A stretch of DNA of 64,000 nt from the NCBI RefSeq assembly GCF_001536285.1, contig NZ_FAOZ01000029.1:49278-113277 (forward strand). Direction: 5' to 3'. The notes under the pieces were generated by a model that worked only from the letters and a program-made list of their open reading frames with translations, did not search any database and was not told the DNA's origin. Both the position numbers and the translations under genes were made by a program. Position 1 is the stretch's first letter. Each line of letters starts with the position of its first letter. Source of the DNA: Parafrankia irregularis. Lineage in GTDB: Bacteria > Actinomycetota > Actinomycetes > Frankiales > Frankiaceae. Of this stretch, positions 36,030 through 43,824 are shown in pieces.

Positions 36030-36102
36030 GCGCCGCTAGCTCAATTGGCAGAGCAGCGGACTCTTAATCCGCGGGTTCGGGGTTCAAGTCCCTGGCGGCG
36101 CA
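36030..36102 (+). tRNA. tRNA-Lys (anticodon CTT)
   Basis: 73 bases that fold as a complete cloverleaf: acceptor stem GCGCCGC / GCGGCGC with discriminator A at 36102, D arm GCTC/GAGC, anticodon stem GCGGA/TCCGC with loop CTCTTAA giving CTT, variable region of 5 bases and T arm with TTCAAGT. CCA is not encoded. Confidence 0.97.
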
Positions 36103-36498
36103 CCCGTAGCCCCTGGTCAGGGCGCATTTCGCAAGATGGATGGTCTCGATTCTATCGAGGCTATCCCGCTTATACCCCGCATTTCACGGACAGTCGTGGG
36201 TGTTTTCTCGTTTGCCTTCACGGCTGTTGTGAGCGGCAGTGGACGGCGGCCAGGGCGGCAGCCAAGCCCGCGAACATCAACGGACGGTCACGGATTCGGC
36301 GAACGAGATTAAGCCCGTGACCGGCGTCGGCGGACATCCACGGACACCGGCACCAGGCATGATCGTCGCGCTGCGAGTGTCCGCCGATCGCATTCGCCCG
36401 CTGCTGGCGGAGGCTACGACGCCGACCGGCGACGGACCGTTGTGGCGGCCCTGGCGCACGGCGAGGACTGACGAGGCGCCACATGGGCCCGCCCGGCG
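36103..36498. other. Stretch without a recognised gene after tRNA-Lys
   Basis: No supported gene. It has a lower GC content near 36125-36230 than the surroundings. A 22-base segment around 36239 (beginning AGTGGACGG) recurs with a few changes near 37087. No integrase and no clear direct repeat of the tRNA 3' end were found, so an integrated element is not shown. Confidence 0.5.
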
Positions 36499-36969
36499 TC
36501 ACTGCGATCGGGACGTGGCGGTGACTGCCTCGCGGACCGCGCGCTGGTATTGGTGCTGGTGGAACACGAAGGGCCCGAAGCCCTCGTAGTCGCGGCCAGG
36601 GCGGTACGGCTGGATGAAGCCGCGCCACGTCACCAGGTCTCCGTCGGTAACCACGTGGGCCTCGAGCGGCCAACAGCCCACTTCGCCGCAGTCGCAACCG
36701 AGCAACGCGACCACGCCTCTCTTGGCCCAGTAGGGGGAATCCGGTCGCCCGGTGAGGTAGCTGGCTAGGTCGCCGAAGTTGAAGAAGTCAAGGATGATCC
36801 CGGCATATGCGCCAGGCACGTCGTGGCCGGTGGCATGTTCGAAATCCGAAACCAGGTCCACCAGGCTCACATCGTCGACGTACGGCAGCAGCTCACGGGC
36901 AGACTCCGGCCCTTCGCCCCACGGACGCACGTGGAAACGAACCTCGCTGATTCGCGGTCGAGTCGACAC
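36499..36969 (-). CDS. Conserved hypothetical protein (GCDCGEVGC motif)
   Basis: 156 residues. It contains VALLGCDCGEVGCWPLEAHV and YEGFGPFVFHQHQYQRAV, a combination I have seen in uncharacterised proteins of Streptomyces and relatives. The three closely spaced cysteines could bind metal. It is soluble and has no signal peptide. The gene lies alone in a region of small orphan genes. The function is unknown. Confidence 0.75.
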   Translation of the reverse strand: MSTRPRISEVRFHVRPWGEGPESARELLPYVDDVSLVDLVSDFEHATGHDVPGAYAGIILDFFNFGDLASYLTGRPDSPYWAKRGVVALLGCDCGEVGCWPLEAHVVTDGDLVTWRGFIQPYRPGRDYEGFGPFVFHQHQYQRAVREAVTATSRSQ

Positions 36970-37114
36970 AGGCCAAGTCTGCCGTAGGCCGCCCTGTGCT
37001 CACGCGGTCCGCGTCCGGGGACAAGGCACCGCCGTCCACCCGCAAGCCCGCCCGCCGCAGCGCGCGCCAGGTGGCGGAAGAACGAGTAGTGGATGGCAGC
37101 CAGAGCGGCCCGAT

Positions 37115-37453
37115 CTAACTCCGCCAGTCCTCCTGCCCGCGCCGCCGGGCCGAGTCTGCGGATGATCGACCACAGCACCGATCTCTTGCCCGCGCCTGGT
37201 CGCGCCAACGACGAGGATGCGTCCCCCGGTCCGCCACCGACCACCAGAACAGCACCGCGTTCGACGCACCCCACGGAAACCGACTCGCCGGAAACCCCGC
37301 CTGCTCCAGTACCGACCGCGCTGGCCGTTCATCCGAGAACAGGTCGGCCAGCGCATGCACCTGCTCACCGCTCAGACCCTCGACCACCGGCCAACCCCGC
37401 CAAGCCCCACCAGGACGATATGAACCGTCACCCAGACGAACATCGTCCCTCAT
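37115..37453 (-). pseudogene. EAD1-like domain fragment
   Basis: The first 80 codons read LSGEQVHALADLF, RSVLEQAGFPASRFPWG and NAVLFWWSVADRG, the pattern of effector-associated domain 1 (EAD1), a small adaptor domain in NTPase-centred conflict systems. After WWSV the frame becomes Arg-rich and ends at 37115. An adjacent frame continues with plausible helical sequence (AALAAIHYSFFRHLARA), so a frameshift or rearrangement has probably broken the gene. No effector domain with a matching EAD1 was found nearby. Confidence 0.5.
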
Positions 37454-37508
37454 CGGCTCGTGCTCGCCGTGTCAAGAAGCCACCAGGGAAGGGCCGCGCC
37501 GCGCGACG

Positions 37509-37545
37509 GCTGCGCGCGGCGCTGGCGCGCCGTGCTCGCCGGTGC
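37509..37545. repeat. Copy A of a 37-bp dispersed repeat
   Basis: This 37-bp GC-rich segment is repeated at 38762-38798 with 34 identical positions. It contains an inverted repeat (GCGCGGCGC / GCGCCGTGC, one mismatch) and lies about 60 bp upstream of the gene at 37607. Confidence 0.8.
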
Positions 37546-37606
37546 ATCCCAGGCTGCCACCATCGCATCGGGCCGCCGGTTGACTGGCTGCAATGATGTG
37601 CAGGTG

Positions 37607-38065
37607 ATGTCGGCCCGGGTGCTGCCTGCAGAGAACGCGGCACAAGTGTTGCTTGCCAAGGTCGAGGCACAGAGAACAGCCGCCCACGAACTCGCCGTGC
37701 GGCAGGCGTGGGCCGCGTTCCTGGATTTCGCTGCTGTCCGCTTCGACGTCCCAGACGAGCCGAACGCCGATGGTCTGCTCTACCAGTTTGGGATCTTTGA
37801 CTTCGGCGGCGGACCCGCGTTCTACCTCGATCCCGTTCGGCAGTTCGCCCGCTTCGACGATGACGAATACATCCAAGTGCACCTTGAGATTCAGTTCTCC
37901 CCTAGTAACGATCTCGCCGCCCTCGGCGAGCACTCCGAGTGGTGGTTCTCCGACGGCAGCATCGAGTTGAGCGACTGGACGCAGGTCATCTCGCGTCGAT
38001 CGGAATGGGTGATCCTGAACGAGCTCATTCCGATCAGCGTCAACGTCTACCAAGACGGGACCTGA
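37607..38065 (+). CDS. Hypothetical protein, acidic
   Basis: 152 residues from the ATG at 37607 (MSARVLPAENAAQVLLAKVE). The chain contains GLLYQFGIFDFGGGPAFYLD and QVHLEIQFSPSNDLAALGEH, a pattern of uncharacterised actinobacterial proteins. It is strongly acidic and has no membrane segment. Third-codon GC is lower than in neighbouring house-keeping genes, consistent with transferred DNA. No function is known; small immunity proteins of toxin systems can look similar. Confidence 0.65.
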   Translation: MSARVLPAENAAQVLLAKVEAQRTAAHELAVRQAWAAFLDFAAVRFDVPDEPNADGLLYQFGIFDFGGGPAFYLDPVRQFARFDDDEYIQVHLEIQFSPSNDLAALGEHSEWWFSDGSIELSDWTQVISRRSEWVILNELIPISVNVYQDGT

Positions 38066-38289
38066 GCCGGCTACATCCGGCCGCAGCCCCACCGTAGTAC
38101 AGCCATCCGTACCGGCACCACACTTGATCAAGTGTCGGCAGCCGGAGTGGCCGCCAAGCCGGACCGCCGTCCCCGCTGCCATCCGCCACCAGAACGCTAG
38201 CCGAGTGCTCGCCGCCCGTACGCCGAAGCGCAGACAGAACGGGCAGCGCTCAGCGTGCCTTCAGGCATCAATACCGGGCCGCGCCACGC

Positions 38290-38571
38290 CTACTCGTAGC
38301 CGGTGGCCTTGACCAGCATTTCGGCCAGCAATCTCCAGGTGGGTCCGTCCGGGAGATGCGCACCGCGGCTGGCACCAGTGGAGGGAAGCGACTCCAAGCA
38401 AGCACCGAGTGCATCGAGATACTGGTCCAGGGTCGGGTTCGCCCATGCCCCTGGATCGTCCCGGAGATCTGCGAGCATCTGGTTGACGATGGCCATAACG
38501 TCAGCGTGAGTGGTGACCTGGTCCAGGCCAGTGACCTCGGCGAAGCGGCCGGTGTCGTAGAAACTGCTCAT
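38290..38571 (-). CDS. DUF7660-like small protein
   Basis: 93 residues. ADVMAIVNQMLADLRDDPGA, WANPTLDQYLDALGACLESL and WRLLAEMLVKATGYE fit the DUF7660 pattern (W-N-x-TL-x-x-YL, then WR-x-(L/F)-A and a final YE). The family is uncharacterised and often sits in variable regions. It is transcribed towards the gene at 37607. Confidence 0.7.
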   Translation of the reverse strand: MSSFYDTGRFAEVTGLDQVTTHADVMAIVNQMLADLRDDPGAWANPTLDQYLDALGACLESLPSTGASRGAHLPDGPTWRLLAEMLVKATGYE

Positions 38572-38761
38572 CTGCTCAGTCTGGTCCCGGTCCCTGCACG
38601 TGCCGCCAGGACGTCGGTTCCGCTGATTCGTACGGAGTCCCCTGCCAGGACCAATGCCAGCATCCGGGGTGGCGCAACGGGCCAGGCCCGATCAGCGACG
38701 GCCGTCAAGCATCAGGCGGGACCGACATGTCAAGCATCACCCGGGATCGGATAAGACCCGA

Positions 38762-38798
38762 GCTGCGCGCGGCGCTGACGCGCCGTGCTCCCCGGCGC
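38762..38798. repeat. Copy B of the 37-bp dispersed repeat
   Basis: It matches 37509-37545 in 34 of 37 positions, the mismatches being isolated substitutions. Like copy A it precedes, within about 100 bp, a small orphan gene on the plus strand. Confidence 0.8.
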
Positions 38799-38856
38799 GT
38801 CGCGTTCCTGCATCCAGCCGACGACTCCAATGGCATGAGGCAAGGCGACTACCCAG

Positions 38857-39357
38857 GTGTACAACCGAGGGATGGATGTTGTCGCCATCCGGCGTGCCCT
38901 CGATGACGTGTTCGACGACGCCATCGTCTATCACGCCTTCACCGATTACATGCGCGACTACGAGATGATCGTGTACGTCGGTGCCGACCCACGCACCGCC
39001 ATCCCGCCGACGCACCTGCGCTACCTGTTCCGTTACTGCGTTGAGGTCGATGTTCGGACCGCTGTCACGTCGGAGACCTGGAAGAGGTCACTCAGTGACC
39101 AACTCGTCGACTACGAGACCGGGAAGGATCTCGATGGATACGTCTGGGGTGTCAGGTGGCAGCCCCTGTATCCCGGCGCAGTCGTCGTCGACGATTCCCC
39201 GCGTGCCCGAGCCTGGTCCAACGCGCTCGGGATCGATTTTCACGAAGTCCACATCGACAGCAATGGGCACAACCTGAAACTCGTGTTCAGTGATCTGACG
39301 GTGACGGAGGTTCCGGCCGGCTATGCGCCTTTCAGGATCGACGAGACCACGCTGTGA
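38857..39357 (+). CDS. YxiG-like protein
   Basis: 166 residues from GTG at 38857; an ATG at 38872 is an alternative. The chain contains IVYHAFTDYMRDYEMIVYVG, HLRYLFRYCVEVDVRT, LDGYVWGVRWQPLYPGA and IDFHEVHIDSNGHNLKLVFS, the pattern of actinobacterial proteins annotated as YxiG-like, named after a Bacillus protein of the wapA-yxxG toxin region. The function is unknown. The stop overlaps the methyltransferase start (GTGA), so the two are co-translated. Confidence 0.72.
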   Translation: MYNRGMDVVAIRRALDDVFDDAIVYHAFTDYMRDYEMIVYVGADPRTAIPPTHLRYLFRYCVEVDVRTAVTSETWKRSLSDQLVDYETGKDLDGYVWGVRWQPLYPGAVVVDDSPRARAWSNALGIDFHEVHIDSNGHNLKLVFSDLTVTEVPAGYAPFRIDETTL

Positions 39358-40169
39358 GTGAGGCGCTGGAGCTGAACCGGGCGCGGTGGGACGAGCTGGC
39401 TCGTCTGCACGGGCAGGACGACTACTACGACGTCGAAGGTTTCCTCGCCGGGCGGTGCGCGCTGTCCGCCCGAGAGCGGGACGAGGTGACGGTGGCCGTC
39501 GGGGCGCTGTCCGATGTCGATCTGCTCCATGTGCAATGTCACTTCGGGCTGGGCACCTTGTCCTGGGCCCGGCTCGGTGCCCGCGTGACGGGGCTGGACT
39601 TCTCCGGTGTCGCGGTGGAGCGCGCCCGCGCCCTGGCCGCCGCGGCCGGGCTGGACGCACGGTTCGTCCAGGCGGACGTGCAGCGGCTGCCCAGCGACCT
39701 CGCCGCGTCGTTTGACCTGGTGGTCGCCTCCTACGGGGTGCTTCCCTGGATCTCGGACGTGGCCGCCTGGGTGAAGAGCGCGGCCACGGCTCTGCGCCCC
39801 GGTGGGGTCATGGTGCTGATCGACGGGCATCCGCTGACCCAGATGGTCGACACCGTGGAGCCGGTCCGGTTCGACTTTCCCTATCAGGGTGGCGCAGCGC
39901 ACCGCCTGCCCTCGACGACGTTCTACGCCAACAGCGCGACCCGCCTGCGGACCATGCACACCGTGCAGTACCCCCACGGGATGGGGGAGATCGTGACAGC
40001 CGCCGCGGCGGCCGGGCTGCGTGTCACCAGGCTCTCCGAGTACCTCGACGCCGAAGGCCCTCAGGGACGTCAGGAACTGATGGTCCAGGGGTCGGACGGC
40101 CGGTGGCGGCTGTTCCTCGGCGGGCAGGCGATCCCGGTGGAATACGCCCTGCACGCTCGATTGCCCTGA
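39354..40169 (+). CDS. Class I SAM-dependent methyltransferase
   Basis: 271 residues, GTG start overlapping the previous gene. The SAM-binding region has LLHVQCHFGLGTLSWARLGA followed by VTGLDFSGVAVERAR, with LDARFVQADVQRLPS and ASFDLVVASYGVLPWI further on. The methyl acceptor cannot be told from the sequence. The C-terminal part is of the type found in uncharacterised actinobacterial small-molecule methyltransferases. Confidence 0.88.
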   Translation: MSEALELNRARWDELARLHGQDDYYDVEGFLAGRCALSARERDEVTVAVGALSDVDLLHVQCHFGLGTLSWARLGARVTGLDFSGVAVERARALAAAAGLDARFVQADVQRLPSDLAASFDLVVASYGVLPWISDVAAWVKSAATALRPGGVMVLIDGHPLTQMVDTVEPVRFDFPYQGGAAHRLPSTTFYANSATRLRTMHTVQYPHGMGEIVTAAAAAGLRVTRLSEYLDAEGPQGRQELMVQGSDGRWRLFLGGQAIPVEYALHARLP

Positions 40170-40202
40170 CCGGTGCCGCGGAGGGTTGGAGATCATTGGA
40201 GA

Positions 40203-41453
40203 TCATCTGCCGGGTTGGTCGCCGATCTGGATGAGGCGGGCCCAGGCTGGCGGCGCCTCGGGCACGTACTCGCTGTCCTCGGACCAGGTTCCGGGCCGGT
40301 CGAAGAGGCCGATCACCGTCCGGCTGGGCGGGCGGCGCGGCCAGGGTGTCTGGCCGTCGGTGAGCGCGACGATGACGTCTGGCCGGTGCCGGAGTGCCGC
40401 GGCGAAGCCGGCTCGCAGGTCCGTCCCGCCGCCGCCTACGAGCGGGAGATCCTCTCCGCGGCACAGCGTCGTGACCGGGCCGGCCGCGGCGTCGCAGGGC
40501 ACGACCAGGACGCTGTCGCGCCGCCCGCCGACGGCTCGGCCGATCGCGGCGATCTCGAGCAGCGCGCTGCCCAGTTCGGTGTCGCTGACGGAGCCGGAGG
40601 TGTCCACGACGACGGCCACCCGGGGCGGCACCCGGCGCAGGCTCGGCGCGATGACTCCTGGCAGCGCGGCGGCGCGCCGGGAGGGACGGGTGTAGGTGTA
40701 GTCGTCGCCGGCGCCCGCGCTGGAGATGGCTGCCCGTAGCGCCGCGCCGAGGAGGGCCCGCCAGGGCTGGGGCGGGTGTGTGACCCGTTCGGCCCAGCGC
40801 CGCCACCCCGCCGGCACCGTACCTGGCGCGCCGATGACGCCGCGGGCGACTCGATGACGGACGAGGTCGCGTTCCTGTTCGCTCAGGCTGTGTGCGCCGT
40901 CCGGGCCGAGTTCCCAGGGGCGGTCGAGCCCGTCGGCGCCGGAGCCGCATTCCAGCCAGGCGAGGGTCCGGCTGTAGGTGGTCAGCCGGAAGCCGGCGAG
41001 GTACTCCTCCATCAGCTGGCCCGGCGGGCGTTGCAGCCAGGTCGGGTCGACGCTGCCCACGGGTCGGGCGAGGCCGTCGCCGTAGATGTCGTCGTTGATC
41101 TCACAGTCGGCGGCGATGTTCATCCGCAGCCGCTCGGCCGGGCTGTCCTCGCCGTGTTCGGCGATGTAACGGTCGCTGCGGCCGTGGTGGTCGCGCAGCA
41201 GGTGGGAGACCTCGTGCACCCAGACACCGGCGAGCTGGTCCACCGGCGTCTCGGTGACGAAACGCGGGGAGACGTAGCAGCGCCAGTGCCGGTCGACGCC
41301 CATTGTCGGAACTCGCCAGGACGGCACGGGGCAGAGCGCGAAGAGCGCCGTCGCGAGGTAGGGCCGTACCTGGGCGGCGTGCAGCCTGGCGGCGAAGAGC
41401 TTCTCGCCGTCGATGACCGCGGCGGGGTCCGGGACGGGGTGCGGGGCGCTCAT
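40203..41453 (-). CDS. VWA-like protein with HExxH putative metallopeptidase domain (DUF2201-type)
   Basis: 416 residues. The N-terminal half carries WVHEVSHLLRDHHGR, with HExxH at 80-84, as in the DUF2201 N-terminal domain. The C-terminal half is VWA-like: VAVVVDTSGSVSDTELGSAL contains DxSxS (MIDAS), and VGGGGTDLRAGF plus VIVALTDGQTPWP complete the site. It overlaps the MoxR ATPase gene by 4 bp; such ATPase/VWA pairs act as chaperone-like or remodelling modules. The target is unknown. Confidence 0.88.
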   Translation of the reverse strand: MSAPHPVPDPAAVIDGEKLFAARLHAAQVRPYLATALFALCPVPSWRVPTMGVDRHWRCYVSPRFVTETPVDQLAGVWVHEVSHLLRDHHGRSDRYIAEHGEDSPAERLRMNIAADCEINDDIYGDGLARPVGSVDPTWLQRPPGQLMEEYLAGFRLTTYSRTLAWLECGSGADGLDRPWELGPDGAHSLSEQERDLVRHRVARGVIGAPGTVPAGWRRWAERVTHPPQPWRALLGAALRAAISSAGAGDDYTYTRPSRRAAALPGVIAPSLRRVPPRVAVVVDTSGSVSDTELGSALLEIAAIGRAVGGRRDSVLVVPCDAAAGPVTTLCRGEDLPLVGGGGTDLRAGFAAALRHRPDVIVALTDGQTPWPRRPPSRTVIGLFDRPGTWSEDSEYVPEAPPAWARLIQIGDQPGR

Positions 41454-42775
41454 CGGCGTCCCCGGGTGAGGGAGTCGGCGGGGGAGTCGGCGAGGGAGCC
41501 GGCGCGCCGGCGCAGCGCGACGACCCCGCTGAAGCGGTCGATCGCCTCGGGCAGGTCCCAGTCGGGCCGGCGTAGCGCGGCGAGGGTCGAGGCGGGGACG
41601 ACGAGCAGGTCCGGGGCGCCGGTGTCCAGCGCGTGGGCGAGCACCGCCCAGGCTGCGTCCCAGCGGCTCCTGTCTGGTTGGCGCCGGACGGCGTCGACGA
41701 CGGCGTCGAGCACGGCCTGCCGCAGGTCGCCCCGTTCGGGCAGGTCAGCCGCGGTCGGGTCGGCGAGCAGTGTCTCCGGGTCGGGAAGGTCGAGCCGGTC
41801 GAGACTGGCGAGCAGCTCCAGCCCAGGACCGTCACCGACGGTGCCGCGGACCAGTAGCGAGAGCGCGTCTCGGGAGGCGTTGGCGGCGGTGGCGAAGGCG
41901 ACGAGGCGCAGCGTCATCTCCCAGCTGCGTGGCGACGGCCAGGCCCCGCCGCGCCGAGTCTCACCGTCCGGGAGTTTGTGGACGAGCTTCGGGCGGGTGG
42001 TCAGCAGGCCGCATACGGCGCGACGGGCGTAGGCCACCGCGCCGGGGAGCAGGCCTGGGTCGAGTCGCGGGAGGACCGCGCGTGGCCAGGTGCCGCCGAG
42101 GCCGCGGACGACGACACCGGCGTCGTGGACCCAGGGCAGGTGGACGAACCGGTTGCCGAGCGGCGCGCTGAGATCCCAGCCGTCGGCCGCGGACGCCCTC
42201 GGGTTGGCTGCCGCGATGATCCGCACCCCCTGGGGCAGCCTCAGCGCGCCGACCCTGCGCTCCAGCACGAGGCGCAGCAGCGCGGCCTGTACGGCCGGCG
42301 GGGCGGTCGAGAGCTCGTCGAGGAACAGCAGGCCGCGGCCCTCCCGGACAAGCCGCACCGCCCAGTCCGGCGGCGCCAGCGGCACTCCTTGGACGGCCGG
42401 GTCGTCGCCTATGACCGGCAGCCCGGCGAAGTCCGACGGCTCGTGCACGCTGGCGATCACCGTGGTCAGCGGCAGGTCGAGGGCCTCGGCAAGCTGGGTG
42501 ATCGCCGAGGTCTTGCCGATCCCCGGCTCACCCCAGAGCAGGACCGGCAGATCCGCGGCGACGGCGAGCATCAGCGCCTCGAGCTGGGGGTCGGGGCGCG
42601 GTTCGGTGGATGTTTCGGACAGGAAGGCGATTAGTTCGTCGGCCACCGCGAGCGGGTCGGGCGTTCGGGTCGGCGCGCTGTCGCGCACGGCATCGAAGGG
42701 CAGCGTGGTCAGCGGGAAGCGGGGTGCGTTGCCGTCGGGCTTGTTCTCATCGGGCAGGGTGGCGGTCATGGGCAT
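41450..42775 (-). CDS. MoxR-type AAA+ ATPase
   Basis: 441 residues. Walker A GEPGIGKTS is at 82-90; Walker B is GLLFLDELST near 150; PQGVRIIAAANPRASAADGW and PLGNRFVHLPW are the sensor 1 and arginine-finger region. A C-terminal helical part of about 200 residues follows. It is encoded directly upstream of the VWA partner, with translational overlap. The ATG at 42769 (MTATLPDENK) is an alternative start. Confidence 0.9.
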   Translation of the reverse strand: MPMTATLPDENKPDGNAPRFPLTTLPFDAVRDSAPTRTPDPLAVADELIAFLSETSTEPRPDPQLEALMLAVAADLPVLLWGEPGIGKTSAITQLAEALDLPLTTVIASVHEPSDFAGLPVIGDDPAVQGVPLAPPDWAVRLVREGRGLLFLDELSTAPPAVQAALLRLVLERRVGALRLPQGVRIIAAANPRASAADGWDLSAPLGNRFVHLPWVHDAGVVVRGLGGTWPRAVLPRLDPGLLPGAVAYARRAVCGLLTTRPKLVHKLPDGETRRGGAWPSPRSWEMTLRLVAFATAANASRDALSLLVRGTVGDGPGLELLASLDRLDLPDPETLLADPTAADLPERGDLRQAVLDAVVDAVRRQPDRSRWDAAWAVLAHALDTGAPDLLVVPASTLAALRRPDWDLPEAIDRFSGVVALRRRAGSLADSPADSLTRGRR

Positions 42776-42869
42776 GCGTCATCACCTGGCGGGTGTGCGG
42801 GCGCGGCTGTCGGCCGCGCGAAGCTCATAAGGGGTCGCGGGCAGTGGCCCGCCGTGCGGTGACCTGCGG

Positions 42870-43379
42870 TCAGCGGGAAGGCCGGGCGTGTGCCCGGCGG
42901 TCGGGGCGGGCCCGGCGGTCGGGGCGCCCGTGCATGCTCGATGACCAGGATCTGCCGGTGACCCTCCAGGTCGCTGGGCGCGGGAGGGAAGCGGGCGGCG
43001 CCGCGCCGAACAGGTCGGCGCCGTCCGGAGCGGCGTCCGGCGGATTATCCGGAACGCCGTCGGCAGGGACTGCCAGACGAAGCGCCTGGTCGAGCACCCG
43101 GACGCACGGCAGCGGCGCGCCGGTCAGCTCGGCGAGGAGCCGTTCGCGGCGGAGTTCCGCCGGACCATGATCGAGCGCGACCAGCAAACCGTCTACCAGG
43201 CCGATCAGGTGCGGGGCGCCTCGGCAGTCCACGTGCCAGACAGTCCCCGAGGCTGGACCGAGGTGCTCCTCGGCGCCCTCGCGGGCATTCGCGATATCGA
43301 CGGGGGGCGGCGGCGCGGAACGGTCACGCGCGGGCCGCGAGCGATCGGACTGGAAGGTGTCGGTCACCGTTGAGTGCAT
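42870..43379 (-). CDS. Small hypothetical protein of the MoxR/VWA operon
   Basis: 169 residues from the ATG at 43379. The central part, GTVWHVDCRGAPHLIGLVDG and LVALDHGPAELRRERLLAEL, looks folded; the C-terminus is Arg/Pro-rich. The start overlaps the stop of the preceding small gene by one base (TGATG). Its place before the MoxR gene on the same strand suggests it belongs to the module. No known family was recognised. Confidence 0.6.
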   Translation of the reverse strand: MHSTVTDTFQSDRSRPARDRSAPPPPVDIANAREGAEEHLGPASGTVWHVDCRGAPHLIGLVDGLLVALDHGPAELRRERLLAELTGAPLPCVRVLDQALRLAVPADGVPDNPPDAAPDGADLFGAAPPASLPRPATWRVTGRSWSSSMHGRPDRRARPDRRAHARPSR

Positions 43380-43627
43380 CAGCACTCACCTTCGGTGAAC
43401 CGGACCCCCAATTCGTACTTGGAGGTAATCATCGCGGCGTAGCGTACCGCCAGCCCTGCGGCGGCCGTCAAGACCCCGCCTTCGGCCGGTTCCGCTCGGG
43501 ATCCGGCCACAGTTGAGACGAGAACGGTCTCCGCGACGATGACGGAAACGTTGGTGAGCCGATCGGAGGCCGTTTCTGGCCGTCGTGACAGGCCACCTTG
43601 CCTAGTCGTCTGCGGAGGGAAACTCAT
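43379..43627 (-). CDS. Small hypothetical protein, first gene of the MoxR/VWA operon
   Basis: Up to 82 residues; a start further in (GTG before SVIVAETVLV) would give about 57. The end reads AAAGLAVRYAAMITSKYELG and VRFTEGEC. Translational coupling (TGATG) to the next gene supports it as real, but there is no family match in memory. Confidence 0.45.
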   Translation of the reverse strand: MSFPPQTTRQGGLSRRPETASDRLTNVSVIVAETVLVSTVAGSRAEPAEGGVLTAAAGLAVRYAAMITSKYELGVRFTEGEC

Positions 43628-43662
43628 TCGACCGTCCGCCTACCCCATGGCAGGCTGCACCC

Positions 43663-43824
43663 ATGGCGATCTTCTACACAGCGGATCTCCAGTTCGGTCA
43701 CCGCGGGCTTGTCGTGCGTCGCTACCGCCGCTACCGGCCGTGGGAGACCGTCGACGAACACGACGCCCCCGAAGCGACGATCGCTCTGCCACTGAACGGA
43801 AACGCTGACGATGGTCCGCTCTGA
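43663..43824 (+). pseudogene. Truncated calcineurin-like phosphoesterase N-terminus
   Basis: The 53-codon frame starts MAIFYTADLQFGHRGLVVRR, the metal-binding opening (D-x-Q/H-x-GH) of small metallophosphoesterases, but after about 35 residues the family sequence stops and the frame ends in unrelated residues. It overlaps the start of the nucleotidyltransferase gene by 14 bp. A complete phosphoesterase is about 150-180 residues, so most is lost. In other actinobacteria and phages I recall this gene type near RlaP-like nucleotidyltransferases. Confidence 0.65.

Noticed and set aside
36239..36589. Open frame of 116 codons after tRNA-Lys
   Set aside because: No family pattern; it overlaps the antisense conserved hypothetical gene, and its composition is not protein-like.
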